Positions 53,829 through 62,970 of a stretch of DNA of 64,000 bases are shown one piece after another; position 1 is the stretch's first letter; each line of letters begins with the position of its first letter. Source of the stretch: Limosilactobacillus caviae (GTDB lineage Bacteria > Bacillota > Bacilli > Lactobacillales > Lactobacillaceae); the NCBI RefSeq assembly GCF_014635905.1, contig NZ_BMDS01000003.1, positions 62,001 through 126,000 on the forward strand. The letters run 5' to 3'. A model generated the notes under the pieces. The model was given only the letters and a program-made list of their open reading frames with translations. It searched no databases and was not told the origin of the DNA. The position numbers and the translations under genes are program-made.

Positions 53829-55187
53829 ATGGTTAATAATTTGAAAAAGAAAATCCTGATGGCAGCGACCGTTTCAGGAGCATTAGCATCTGTTACAATT
53901 GCTGGCAACGTTACAGCTTATGCCGATTCAAACGATCAATCATCTGATAACGTATCTATTAAAACAAGCACTGATAACGCTGTAACAAATGCTCAGGCTA
54001 CAGTTACAACAGCTAAGACAAACGTAGAAGATACCCAAACTTCATTAAATCAGGCTAAGGGCCTTCAAAGCGATGCTCAGCAGAAAGTTCAGCAGGCAAC
54101 TGATGGGGTAAACAATGCTCAAAATCAAGTAGCTACTGCACAAAAGGCACTTGAAAATGCTAAAGCTGCTCAACCTACAGCGCCAACAAATAAGCCAGTA
54201 ACGGTTGATATGGAATTCGTAAAACCTGATGGCAGCCGTTCTTTAGCACAAAATTTCTTTGCAAATAAGGCTACTGCAGAATTAAATGATAATCAAAATG
54301 CTAATATTACAATCCATATGACAAAAGGAACCCAATATGTTAAAGGCCTTTCATACAACGGAGAAGCACTTACACAAACATCAACGGGTGATTGGACCTT
54401 TACAGCACCGCTTGAGAGTGAGTATCAAATTGATATGAACTTAAATACGCCAATTGGAGCGATGAAACAATCAGCTATCCTTAAGGCAGATGTCAAAGGG
54501 GCATTGCAAGATCAGCTTGCGGCACAAACACAAGTGGCAAATGCTGCGAAGGATGTTGCAGATAAGGAAGCTGCCCTTCAAACAGCACAACAGAATTTGA
54601 AGGATCAGGAAACCGCTTTGGCTAATGCAAATGCAGAATTAAAAGACGCAGATGCAAAGGTAGCTAATGCACAGACACAGTTAGACCAAGCTCAACAAGC
54701 ATTAGTTGCTGCTAACGAAAAATTAAAAGAAGCCCAAAGCAAAGTTGAAATTCCAGCTAACCATTCTAAAGACACACCTACTGACCAAGGGAAAACTGAA
54801 GTAAAGAATAATGACGATGGTCAAGCTACCAGTGACACAAACAATGTTAACGATACTAAAGCATCGACAACTGACAACGATGCAAAACCAGAATCAGTCG
54901 TTAACAAGCAAGAGAATGCAGCTGCTAGTGATAACCAACAACAAAAGACACAGACAAAGCCGGTTATGGTTGTTACAAAGGATGTAGCTGCTAATGAAAC
55001 AGCAGCACAAAAGAATGTTACTAAGGTAACACCTGGTAACACCGAAAAAGTTGTTGTTCGTCAGGCTAACACAAATAATAATGTTAAGTTGCCTCAAACT
55101 GGTAACCAACATCAAGTTATTGCATTAGCTCTTGGTAGTGCAATGCTTGCATTTGCTGGTGTTATTCTTCGCAAAAAGTTTAATTAA
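53829..55187 (+). CDS. LPXTG-anchored NEAT-domain protein with coiled coils
   Basis: A 452-residue sortase substrate: signal peptide (residues 1-34), a coiled coil (about 45-115, TVTTAKTNVEDTQTSLNQAK), one NEAT domain (about 125-225) sharing SLAQNFFANK and NTPIGAMKQSA with the minus-strand NEAT proteins, a second coiled coil (about 230-310), an Asn/Asp/Thr-rich linker and LPQTG at 421-425 followed by a helix and RKKF. ATG 53829 has TTGGAGGT before it. It probably captures heme at the wall surface. The NEAT domain between two coiled coils is a notable layout. Confidence 0.88.
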   Translation: MVNNLKKKILMAATVSGALASVTIAGNVTAYADSNDQSSDNVSIKTSTDNAVTNAQATVTTAKTNVEDTQTSLNQAKGLQSDAQQKVQQATDGVNNAQNQVATAQKALENAKAAQPTAPTNKPVTVDMEFVKPDGSRSLAQNFFANKATAELNDNQNANITIHMTKGTQYVKGLSYNGEALTQTSTGDWTFTAPLESEYQIDMNLNTPIGAMKQSAILKADVKGALQDQLAAQTQVANAAKDVADKEAALQTAQQNLKDQETALANANAELKDADAKVANAQTQLDQAQQALVAANEKLKEAQSKVEIPANHSKDTPTDQGKTEVKNNDDGQATSDTNNVNDTKASTTDNDAKPESVVNKQENAAASDNQQQKTQTKPVMVVTKDVAANETAAQKNVTKVTPGNTEKVVVRQANTNNNVKLPQTGNQHQVIALALGSAMLAFAGVILRKKFN

Positions 55188-55258
55188 TAAAAAGAAAGAT
55201 AGGACATAGAGCCTATTCCTATTATTGATATAAAAAGCGAATAGTATGGTATAAATAT

Positions 55259-55300
55259 GGCCTCTAAAGCTCGGGATAGCCGAACCTTAGAGGCCTATTT
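55259..55300 (+). terminator. Terminator, repeat family copy D
   Basis: GGCCTCTAAAGCTCGG pairs with CCGAACCTTAGAGGCC. It lies between the convergent NEAT and response-regulator genes. Confidence 0.85.
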
Positions 55301-55311
55301 ATGATTTCTTT

Positions 55312-56151
55312 TTACTTTACCTCCTGAATTAACCCATTGAAAAAGTGTTTGAGTGATACTTGTCCGCCTGTCTTGCGTTCTTCTTTGAGAAATTGCATTT
55401 CATTATGGATATTCTTGTACTCATACAGGTTATTGGCATATTCGAGGATAATATCATTTTCTGGATAGTCCATGCACATATGGGCAAGGTTACTGAGACC
55501 AGTTTTTATATCGCGACGAATTCGCTGAAAAATAATTTTCTTTTCCCGATCATTACATTGAAATAATTCTTCAAAGTCAACTTCATCAAAATTAATATCA
55601 CGTTCAATCATTGTATTAATAAGCCTGTTAATTGCAGTTGCTCCATTTCCAGACGTAATACCGAGAAAACGCAAAATAGATTGAGCGTTTTCTTTTTTTT
55701 TGTTTTTACCACTAATTGTTACTGTATTATTATTTGTCGCTGCTCCGCTAACAAGGTCTAAAACTTGAAGAAGACGATTGGACATATTAATATTTTGCGC
55801 CGCTAGTTTAATAACCGATTTAACTTCTGCAATATTTAAGGGCTTTTCAATAAAGAAATCAATACCATGTTGGTATGCGCTTGTTTTTACAGAAGGGAGG
55901 ATTGCCTGAGCAGTCATAATGAAATGCGGATAATGATGACTATCCTGGATCTTTTGAATAAGCCGCACTCCATCCATTTCCGGCATTGCATAATCAATAA
56001 ACATAATATCAATTCCCAACCGCATTGCGTCATCATAGGCCTGCTGCGGATTGGAAGTTGTCCCGACTACGGTATTATTAAAATCATTTTCAATAATATT
56101 GGATAATAAATGAATAATTTTACTGTCATTATCTAAAATATAAAAATTCAT
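55312..56151 (-). CDS. Orphan GlnL/YcbB-like response regulator
   Basis: A 279-residue regulator. The receiver domain (phospho-accepting Asp in MFIDYAMPEMDG near residue 55, Lys in FFIEKPL) is followed by a helical output domain (LRFLGITSGNGATAINRLINTMIERDINFDEVDFEELFQ) resembling the YcbB domain of GlnL, a glutamine-responsive regulator in Bacillus. No kinase gene adjoins it. It is divergent from argF-arcC, and both promoters carry an identical 20-base element with TTGAA repeats, so arginine or carbamoyl-phosphate metabolism is the likely target. Confidence 0.82.
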   Translation of the reverse strand: MNFYILDNDSKIIHLLSNIIENDFNNTVVGTTSNPQQAYDDAMRLGIDIMFIDYAMPEMDGVRLIQKIQDSHHYPHFIMTAQAILPSVKTSAYQHGIDFFIEKPLNIAEVKSVIKLAAQNINMSNRLLQVLDLVSGAATNNNTVTISGKNKKKENAQSILRFLGITSGNGATAINRLINTMIERDINFDEVDFEELFQCNDREKKIIFQRIRRDIKTGLSNLAHMCMDYPENDIILEYANNLYEYKNIHNEMQFLKEERKTGGQVSLKHFFNGLIQEVK

Positions 56152-56177
56152 GTATTTTCACCGATTTCTTGATGTTA

Positions 56178-56197
56178 TTTGAAGTATTTTGAAACTT
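56178..56197. repeat. 20-base TTGAA element, copy 1
   Basis: TTTGAAGTATTTTGAAACTT, identical to 56341-56360. It lies at the predicted transcription start of the response-regulator gene (minus-strand -10 TAAAAT at 56209-56204, -35 TTGTCC at 56232-56227). Confidence 0.75.
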
Positions 56198-56260
56198 AGC
56201 TTTATTTTACACTTTGTGAAGATTGGGGACAATAGCAACGTTATTTTACAAATGTGAAGC

Positions 56261-56274
56261 TGTTTCCGCTTACA
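56261..56274 (-). promoter_or_regulatory. cre site between the regulator and argF
   Basis: Read on the minus strand it is TGTAAGCGGAAACA, a full match to the cre consensus. It lies midway between the two divergent promoters. Confidence 0.7.
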
Positions 56275-56318
56275 TCACTGTGAACAAAGGACTTGATGTT
56301 AGAAAATATCTAAATTTT

Positions 56319-56371
56319 TTGAAGGTATTTTTTGAAGCTGTTTGAAGTATTTTGAAACTTTTTCCTATTAT
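56319..56371 (+). promoter_or_regulatory. argF promoter with a TTGAA repeat array
   Basis: TTGAA occurs at 56319, 56332, 56342 and 56352, the last three ten bases apart (one helical turn). Copy 2 of the 20-base element spans 56341-56360. TTGAAG at 56342 serves as a weak -35 with TATTAT at 56366, a layout suiting an activator on one DNA face. Confidence 0.65.
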
Positions 56372-56405
56372 AGTAATTGTATTAAGACCTTAGGAGGAAA
56401 TAAAA

Positions 56406-57413
56406 ATGGCTTTTAATTTACGTAATCGTAGTTTCTTAACTCTTGCAGATTTTAACACTCGGGAAATGGAATACATGCTTGACCTTGCAGAAGACCTAAA
56501 GAAGGCTAAGTATGCCGGCACAGAAGGAAAGAATCTTGAAGGCAAAAACATTGCTTTGATCTTTGAAAAGAGTTCTACTCGTACCCGTTGTTCTTTTGAA
56601 GTTGGCGCAAAAGACGAAGGTGCTCATGTAACTTACCTTGGTCCTTCAGGCTCACATATTGGTCACAAGGAATCAGTTAAGGATACTGCTCGTGTTCTTG
56701 GTGGAATGTTCGATGGTATTGAATATCGTGGATTCTCCCAACGTAATGTTGAAATTTTAGCTAAGTACTCTGGTGTTCCCGTATGGAATGGTTTAACTGA
56801 TGAAGATCACCCAACACAAGTACTTGCTGACTTCTTAACAGCTCATGAAGTTTTGAAGAAGCCATACAAGGATATTAAGTTTGCTTTTGTTGGCGATGGT
56901 CAAGATAATGTTTCAAATGCATTGATGCTTGGTGCTGCAGTAATGGGCATGGAATACCATGTTGTTACTCCTAAGGAATTGGAACCAACTAAGGAAACAT
57001 TAGATAAGGCTAACGCAATTGCTGCCAAGACTGGTGCAAAGATTGTCGTTACTAATGACATCAAGGAAGGTGTCAAAGGAATGGACGTAATCTATGCTGA
57101 TGTTTGGGTATCAATGGGTGAATCTGACGATATGTGGGAAAAGCGGATTAACCTCCTTAAGCCATACCAAGTAACGATGGATGTTATGAAGGCAACTGAA
57201 AATCCTAATGTTCTCTTTGAACACTGTCTTCCTGCATTCCACAACCTTGATACTGAAGTCGGTAAGGAAATCGAGAAGAAGTTTGGTTTAAAGGAAATGG
57301 AAGTTACTGATGAAGTCTTTGAAAGTGAACATTCAGTTGTCTTCCGTGAAGCTGAAAACCGGATGCACACTATTAAGGCAGTCATGGTTGCAACTTTAGG
57401 TGAAAAGAACTAA
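56406..57413 (+). CDS. argF: Ornithine carbamoyltransferase
   Basis: The 335-residue enzyme links ornithine and citrulline through carbamoyl phosphate. Signatures are [21 protein letters not shown] (carbamoyl-phosphate loop STRTR), HPTQVLADF, and [10 protein letters not shown] (catalytic Cys). With carbamate kinase 16 bases downstream, it works in the catabolic direction of the arginine deiminase pathway, giving ATP; in ADI operons the gene is called arcB. arcA is not in this window. Confidence 0.96.
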   Translation: MAFNLRNRSFLTLADFNTREMEYMLDLAEDLKKAKYAGTEGKNLEGKNIALIFEKSSTRTRCSFEVGAKDEGAHVTYLGPSGSHIGHKESVKDTARVLGGMFDGIEYRGFSQRNVEILAKYSGVPVWNGLTDEDHPTQVLADFLTAHEVLKKPYKDIKFAFVGDGQDNVSNALMLGAAVMGMEYHVVTPKELEPTKETLDKANAIAAKTGAKIVVTNDIKEGVKGMDVIYADVWVSMGESDDMWEKRINLLKPYQVTMDVMKATENPNVLFEHCLPAFHNLDTEVGKEIEKKFGLKEMEVTDEVFESEHSVVFREAENRMHTIKAVMVATLGEKN

Positions 57414-57429
57414 TTAGGAGGCATTTGCC

Positions 57430-58362
57430 ATGGCTAAAGTAGTCGTTGCTTTAGGGGGAAACGCATTAGGCAAATCACCCGAAGAACAGTTAAAACTTGT
57501 AAAAAATACAGCTTCTTCCTTAATTGGTTTAATTGCCGCGGGAAATCAAGTGGTTATTAGTCACGGTAATGGTCCCCAAGTTGGTGCCATCAATTTAGGA
57601 ATGAATTTTGCTGCCGAAAATGGTAAAACTGCAGCTTTTCCATTTCCAGAATGCGGTGCTATGAGCCAAGGATACATTGGCTATCATTTACAACAAAGCT
57701 TAGAAAATGAATTGCACCGTCGTTGGATGAATAAGAGCGTTGCAACAATCGTGACCCAAATTGCGGTTGATCCTAATGATCCAGCTTTTGAGAATCCATC
57801 AAAGCCGGTTGGTGATTTTTACACTAAAGAGCAAGCTGATGAGATTGCAAAAGAAAAGGGTTATACCTTTAAAGAAGACGCTGGACGTGGGTATCGTCAA
57901 GTTGTTCCATCTCCATTGCCGATGAAGATTATGGAGCTTGATAGTATTAAGACTTTGATTGATGCAGATAAGCTTGTTATTGCCGGTGGTGGCGGTGGTG
58001 TACCTGTTATCATTAGTGATAAGGGACTAAAAGGAGTTCCAGCGGTTATCGATAAGGACCGTTCAAGTGCACTTTTAGCTGACAATATTGATGCTGATAA
58101 ATTAATCATCTTAACTGCGGTTGACCATGTTTATATTAACTATGGAAAGCCGGATGAAAAAGCACTCAAGACATTGAACGTTGCGGAAGCTCAGCAATAC
58201 ATGAAAGAAGACCAATTTGCTGCTGGTAGTATGTTGCCTAAGATTGAGGCGTGTCTTTCATTTGTTGAAGGTCATCCAGAACGTGAGGCATTAATTACTT
58301 CATTAGATGGTCTTGATGATGCTCTTGCAGGCAAAGTCGGCACAGTTATTCGCGATAATTAA
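57430..58362 (+). CDS. arcC: Carbamate kinase
   Basis: Makes ATP from carbamoyl phosphate and ADP, the last step of arginine fermentation. The 310-residue protein shows [10 protein letters not shown] at the start, [23 protein letters not shown], and the C-terminal [13 protein letters not shown] of the amino-acid-kinase fold. AGGAGG precedes its ATG. It forms a two-gene operon with argF and ends in a strong terminator. Confidence 0.97.
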   Translation: MAKVVVALGGNALGKSPEEQLKLVKNTASSLIGLIAAGNQVVISHGNGPQVGAINLGMNFAAENGKTAAFPFPECGAMSQGYIGYHLQQSLENELHRRWMNKSVATIVTQIAVDPNDPAFENPSKPVGDFYTKEQADEIAKEKGYTFKEDAGRGYRQVVPSPLPMKIMELDSIKTLIDADKLVIAGGGGGVPVIISDKGLKGVPAVIDKDRSSALLADNIDADKLIILTAVDHVYINYGKPDEKALKTLNVAEAQQYMKEDQFAAGSMLPKIEACLSFVEGHPEREALITSLDGLDDALAGKVGTVIRDN

Positions 58363-58363
58363 T

Positions 58364-58410
58364 AAAAGGAAAGTGGTTAGGTAAAAAATCCTAAATCACT
58401 TTCCTTTTTT
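58364..58410. terminator. Terminator between arcC and the EamA gene
   Basis: AAAAGGAAAGTG pairs with CACTTTCCTTTT, with an inner TTAGG/CCTAA pair. It serves both converging genes. Confidence 0.85.
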
Positions 58411-59317
58411 ATTCTTTAATTTTCTGTGGAATACGAATATTAATTGCCAGAACTGCAACAATAACTAAGATTGATCCAAGAATATCTGCTCCTGTCATTT
58501 GCAAATGAAAGATTAGGACAGAACCAATCGTGGCCGATAAAGGCTCAAATGCGTCCATCAAACTAAATGTTGTTGCATCAATATATTTCAATGAATTATT
58601 AGCCAATTGGAAGGGGATAATCGTCCCAATAATCAGAATTCCTAATGTGTATAGCCAAACTGATGGAATGTTGGGAACTTGTGGTTGGTTGGGATGGATA
58701 AGTAATAAAATTAGCCCGGCAAATAGTAGTCCCCAGCCAGTAATAATCAGTGAAGGAACCTGCCCTTCTCGAAGCATGTCTTGCGGAATAAGGGTATTGG
58801 TTGCGACACCAATTGCAGAAATTATTCCCCATATAAGAACACTAAGCGTCATGGCTAAATGGTTGAATTGCCCATGAGTTGCGATAATAAAAACACCTAA
58901 AAAAGCAATAATTGCACTAATTATTTCAATCCGTCGTGGTGGAAGGTGACGAAAGACAGCTTGATAGGCAATGATAAAAAATGGGCCAATAAACTGGAGA
59001 ATTGTTGCGATTGATGCATTTCCATATTGAACAGCCATAAAATAGGCATATTGAACGGGAACAAGCCCAAAAACGCCATATGCAAAGATAATCCATGCAG
59101 AGTGAAGATCCTTAAAAATTCGGAAGGGATGTTCACCACGAATTTGGCTTAATAAGACTAAAATAATTCCTGCCGATATCATCCGTACCTGTGTTAGCCA
59201 CATGGATGTAATTGAACTGCTGACATTAAAAAGGGCCTTTGCGAAAAGCCCTGAAATACCCCAAAAAGTACAGGCAGTGATAATCATTGCTGTACCTAAA
59301 ACTTTTTTATTTGACAT
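58409..59317 (-). CDS. EamA-family (DMT) transporter
   Basis: A 302-residue protein with ten hydrophobic segments in two EamA repeats (first start TAMIITACTFWGISGLFAKALF; second start LSVLIWGIISAIGVATNTLIP). The last part, TFSLMDAFEPLSATIGSVLIFHLQMTG, is typical. Such proteins export or import amino acids, nucleosides or other metabolites; the substrate is not evident. It stands alone. Confidence 0.9.
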   Translation of the reverse strand: MSNKKVLGTAMIITACTFWGISGLFAKALFNVSSSITSMWLTQVRMISAGIILVLLSQIRGEHPFRIFKDLHSAWIIFAYGVFGLVPVQYAYFMAVQYGNASIATILQFIGPFFIIAYQAVFRHLPPRRIEIISAIIAFLGVFIIATHGQFNHLAMTLSVLIWGIISAIGVATNTLIPQDMLREGQVPSLIITGWGLLFAGLILLLIHPNQPQVPNIPSVWLYTLGILIIGTIIPFQLANNSLKYIDATTFSLMDAFEPLSATIGSVLIFHLQMTGADILGSILVIVAVLAINIRIPQKIKE

Positions 59318-59404
59318 ACAAATACTCTTTCCAATTAGATTTTCTATTTCATTTTACCATACCAATTCTTTAAGGAGGGAGTCAGACTTTTTTTATTTTG
59401 TTGC

Positions 59405-60109
59405 TCATTTGTTCGTATTTCCCTCTACAATGACAGGGTGTGGAGTGCTGGAATATAAGGCTTTAACAGCTTGAATGTCCCGTGGTTGAATAGGGTAATA
59501 TGAACCAGCTGGCTGCATTACAGAAGTTTTGTCAGTATGTTGTAGACCAATTGCGTGTCCTAGTTCGTGTTCTGCAGTATTGACGATTCGTTCCTGGGAG
59601 TACCCAAAAGCAGGATTCAATAGATAATAGGAATTTAGTTCAACCGTGGCATGAAGGTAATATCCGGTTGCAGAGTTCATACTTGTATTAGTAAGCCCAG
59701 CTGCTCCATTATTTGGATCATTTACGGCTGAAACAGTAATATTAGCGTTTTTATCGTTAACTACTTTGAAGGTAAAAGCTGCGGTGTTGTTCCATTGGGT
59801 AATTGCGGTTTCAGTAGCATTCTTTAATACTGGATTCTTGATGTCGATATAAATAGTCGCAGAGTTCTGCTGCCACCGTGCATCGGTAGGCGTATCTTGT
59901 GTGTCTGCTTGCTGATCGGTGCTTTGCATAGTTGGCGTGGCGATTTCTTTGCCGGTTATTCGGTGTAACCATGATTGAGTGAAGACTTGTGCATTATGGA
60001 TGCCAATATTAAATTGTTCTTGAAAAGTAGAATTATTTTGATAAAACCAGATAATACCACCGAAGAATAATAAGTAAAATAAAATTAATGAGAAATTAAA
60101 TCGTTTGAT
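59405..60109 (-). CDS. Membrane-anchored matrixin-like zinc metalloprotease, probable ATC start
   Basis: The catalytic domain shows the zinc motif HELGHAIGLQH and the downstream Met-turn SVMQPAGSYYP, as in M10A matrixin-type proteases. The first ATG in frame is 59929, but the open frame continues upstream for 60 residues encoding KRFNFSLILFYLLFFGGIIWFY, a clear membrane or signal helix, followed by a helical segment. A perfect AGGAGG (60123-60118, minus strand) stands 8 bases before ATC at 60109-60107; no ATG, GTG or TTG is available there. Either ATC starts translation or a former ATG mutated. Full form 234 residues, short form 174. Confidence 0.7.
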   Translation of the reverse strand: MKRFNFSLILFYLLFFGGIIWFYQNNSTFQEQFNIGIHNAQVFTQSWLHRITGKEIATPTMQSTDQQADTQDTPTDARWQQNSATIYIDIKNPVLKNATETAITQWNNTAAFTFKVVNDKNANITVSAVNDPNNGAAGLTNTSMNSATGYYLHATVELNSYYLLNPAFGYSQERIVNTAEHELGHAIGLQHTDKTSVMQPAGSYYPIQPRDIQAVKALYSSTPHPVIVEGNTNK

Positions 60110-60187
60110 TAGTTACACCTCCTGACAATCAAATTTTAATTAAAAACTACTAAAACGTCCATTATTTAATGTCGTTCTTTATATGTT

Positions 60188-60241
60188 GACATTTGTAAAC
60201 TTAAATAGTAAGCTATAACCATAATATGATTACAATTGTAA
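60188..60241 (+). promoter_or_regulatory. CopY-type cop boxes of the copper operon
   Basis: TACAATTGTA (60231-60240) matches the TACAnnTGTA cop box fully, extended to TTACAATTGTAA. GACATTTGTA (60188-60197) differs in one base and overlaps a -35 TTGACA at 60186-60191. CopY repressors release these boxes when copper is high. No copY gene is in the window. Confidence 0.7.
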
Positions 60242-60257
60242 ACGAGAGAAGGTGGGA

Positions 60258-60629
60258 ATGTTGAGGATTGCAGTTATTATTGTTGCGCTGCTCTTAATTA
60301 CCTTTATTATTTGGTGGTTCTTTGGAAAACACACAGAAGCTGCCGCAAATTCAACAATTGTTAATGATGAACAAACGGCGACAATTGTAGTTAACGGTGG
60401 GTATTCACCATCAACGGTGATTTTGAAAAAGGGGATACCAGCACAGGTTAACTTTGATATGCGTGACTCTACTGCTTGTTTATCACATGTAGTTTTTGAA
60501 CAATTAGGAGTTAATAAGGACTTAACAAAGCAAAAGATTACGACAATTAGTATTCCTACAGATAAGGCACAAACGTTTAATTTTGCTTGTGGGATGGATA
60601 TGTTTCATGGAAAGGTGATTGTTAAATAA
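60258..60629 (+). CDS. Membrane-anchored cupredoxin-domain protein
   Basis: A 123-residue protein: one N-terminal helix (IAVIIVALLLITFIIWWFFG) then a cupredoxin-like domain (ATIVVNGGYSPSTVILKKGIPAQVNF). Metal-binding candidates lie in DSTACLSHVVF and FACGMDMFHGKVIV. It presumably handles copper outside the membrane. ATG 60258 follows AGAAGG; the alternative GTG at 60252 overlaps that site. The stop overlaps the next ATG (TAATG). Confidence 0.85.
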   Translation: MLRIAVIIVALLLITFIIWWFFGKHTEAAANSTIVNDEQTATIVVNGGYSPSTVILKKGIPAQVNFDMRDSTACLSHVVFEQLGVNKDLTKQKITTISIPTDKAQTFNFACGMDMFHGKVIVK

Positions 60630-60916
60630 TGAGTATTTTTTCAAAAGATCAAACTAAAAAAGTAGTAGTTAATGCTGAAAACCATGGTTATAAGCCGGCA
60701 ACAGTTACTTTTAAACAAGGTAAACCAGCGCAATTAAAATTTATTTCATCAAATAATATGGGCTGTATGAATGAAGTTGTATTTAAAGAGCTTGGTATTG
60801 ATGAAAAACTAGATGGCAAAAAGGAAGTAACTATTGATATTCCAACAGATAAACCGGCAACCTATAACTATGCTTGTGGAATGGACATGTTTCATGGAAA
60901 GGTTGTTGTGAAGTAA
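60629..60916 (+). CDS. Small cupredoxin-domain protein without anchor
   Basis: A 95-residue paralogue of the preceding protein, lacking the membrane helix and any signal peptide. It shares VTIDIPTDKPATYNYACGMDMFHGKVVVK, nearly the same C-terminus, and NMGCMNEVVF in place of TACLSHVVF. Tandem duplication is likely. If it stays in the cytosol it could deliver copper to the ATPase encoded next (one-base overlap). Confidence 0.85.
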   Translation: MSIFSKDQTKKVVVNAENHGYKPATVTFKQGKPAQLKFISSNNMGCMNEVVFKELGIDEKLDGKKEVTIDIPTDKPATYNYACGMDMFHGKVVVK

Positions 60917-62862
60917 TGAAGCTTTCAAACATTCAGCGATTTTGGATTTCATTTGTCTTAGCGATTCCAATGCTGATCCAAATGCTTGCAATGCCCTTTC
61001 ACTGGATGATGCCGGGCTATAATTGGATAGCATTGATTACTACCACCATTATTATGGCAATTTCAGCATTGCCGTATTGGAAGAGTGCAATTGCTGCTTT
61101 TAAGAAGCATAGCGCAAACATGAACACCCTAGTAGCGACGGGAACTGCGGTAGCATATTTCTATAGTATCTTTGCAATGATGACTGGAAGGGCAGTTTAT
61201 TTTGAAAGTGCAGCTTTTGTTACTGTTTTCGTTTTGCTGGGAGATGCAATGGAAGAAAAGATGCATAATAATGCGTCTAGTGCCCTTGGTAAGTTAATGG
61301 GACTTCAAGCAAAGGATGCGGAGGTCTTAAGAGACGGGAAATTTGTAAAAGTACCGTTAGACCAAGTACAGGTTGGTGACCTTATTCATGTAAAACCAGG
61401 CGAAAAAGTACCGGTAGACGGGAAAATCTTAGAAGGGATAACTTCATTAGATGAATCGATGGTTACCGGTGAGAGCATACCTGTGATGAAAAAAGCAGGT
61501 GATACGGTTATCGGGTCTACGATTAATGGCAACGGAACAATTACTTTTAAGGCGACTAAGGTAGGTACCGATACTATGTTGGCACAAATTGTCGATTTAG
61601 TAAAAAAGGCGCAGACTAGTCATGCACCAATTCAGAATTTGACAGATAAAATTTCAAATATCTTTGTTCCGGTAGTAATGATTGTTGCGATTATCACATT
61701 TGTGGTCTGGTATTCATTTATTGGTGCTACGTTTGTACAAGCATTGTTATTTGCTGTTTCGGTAATTGTGATTGCTTGTCCCTGTGCCCTTGGTTTAGCA
61801 ACGCCGACTGCTTTAATGGTTGGAACTGCGAGAAGTGCCAAAATGGGGGTTCTCATCAAAAATGGTGAAGTTTTACAAGAGGTCAGTGATATTGACACTG
61901 TTGTATTCGATAAAACCGGGACTATTACGGTTGGAAAGCCAGTGGTGACTGATATCGTTGGTGATCCGACAAGAGTACTGACAATTGCTGCTAGTCTTGA
62001 AGAGTCATCGGAACACCCCTTGGCTGCTGCAATTCTCGACGAAGCACAAGCTAAAGAAATCTCGCCCGTGAAAGTTGATCAATTTGAAGCAATCGAAGGA
62101 AAGGGTGTTCGTGCTAATTATAATAACCAAATTGCGTTCGTCGGTAGCAACCGTTTATTAGTTGATGTAAATATTTCCCAGGAAATGATTACCCGTGCAA
62201 AGCAATTGCAAAAAGAAGCCAAGACGGTTGTGTACGTTGGACTAGATAAAAAAATTATCGGCCTAGTTGCAATCCAAGATGTACCTAAGACAAGCTCAAA
62301 AGAAGCAATTACTGAATTGAAAAACCGCGGTCTTATGACAGTAATGTTAACAGGAGACAATGAACGAGTAGCCCACGCGATTGCTGATGAGGTAGGAATT
62401 GATAAAGTGATCGCAGAGGTAATGCCAAATGATAAGGCACAGCAAATTAAGAAGCTTCAGGATAAAGGTCGGAAAGTTGCCTTTGTTGGTGATGGTATTA
62501 ATGATGCCCCTGCGCTATCGACAGCGGATGTTGGGATCGCAATGGGATCAGGAACAGATATTGCAATTGATTCTGGCGGAATTGTCTTGGTTCAAAATGA
62601 TTTACGCGGTGTTGTCCGCGCACTAGATATTTCCAAAAAGACCTTTAACCGAATTAAATTAAATCTTTTCTGGGCGTTAATCTATAATGTTGTTGGAATA
62701 CCGATTGCCGCTGGGTTATTTGCTTTTGTTGGCTTTACCCTTAGTCCTGAACTTGCAGGACTCGCAATGGCATTTAGTTCTGTTTCCGTTGTCAGCTCAT
62801 CTTTATTACTGAATAATGCAAAAATTGCAGGAGAAGATACTGTTCAAGAGCCAATCAAGTAA
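60916..62862 (+). CDS. copB: P1B-type copper-exporting ATPase
   Basis: A 648-residue heavy-metal ATPase. It has no N-terminal HMA domain; the first helices come directly. Features are GESIPVMKKAGD (actuator, TGES), VIACPCALGLATPTALMVGT (membrane Cys-Pro-Cys), DKTGTITVGKP (phosphorylated Asp), SSEHPLAAAI, and GDGINDAPALSTADVGIAMGSGTD. CPC indicates copper or silver. ATG 60916 overlaps the preceding stop; the in-frame ATG at 60874 lies inside the cupredoxin gene. The missing metal-binding domain may be replaced by the two cupredoxins. Confidence 0.94.
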   Translation: MKLSNIQRFWISFVLAIPMLIQMLAMPFHWMMPGYNWIALITTTIIMAISALPYWKSAIAAFKKHSANMNTLVATGTAVAYFYSIFAMMTGRAVYFESAAFVTVFVLLGDAMEEKMHNNASSALGKLMGLQAKDAEVLRDGKFVKVPLDQVQVGDLIHVKPGEKVPVDGKILEGITSLDESMVTGESIPVMKKAGDTVIGSTINGNGTITFKATKVGTDTMLAQIVDLVKKAQTSHAPIQNLTDKISNIFVPVVMIVAIITFVVWYSFIGATFVQALLFAVSVIVIACPCALGLATPTALMVGTARSAKMGVLIKNGEVLQEVSDIDTVVFDKTGTITVGKPVVTDIVGDPTRVLTIAASLEESSEHPLAAAILDEAQAKEISPVKVDQFEAIEGKGVRANYNNQIAFVGSNRLLVDVNISQEMITRAKQLQKEAKTVVYVGLDKKIIGLVAIQDVPKTSSKEAITELKNRGLMTVMLTGDNERVAHAIADEVGIDKVIAEVMPNDKAQQIKKLQDKGRKVAFVGDGINDAPALSTADVGIAMGSGTDIAIDSGGIVLVQNDLRGVVRALDISKKTFNRIKLNLFWALIYNVVGIPIAAGLFAFVGFTLSPELAGLAMAFSSVSVVSSSLLLNNAKIAGEDTVQEPIK

Positions 62863-62970
62863 TATAGAATTAGGAAGAATTAATTTTTAAACACTTTTTG
62901 TTATAAAATGCACAAAGTAACGAGCTTTTGCGGTAAAATGTTATCGAAGTGATATTGAGGAGTGTTTAAA

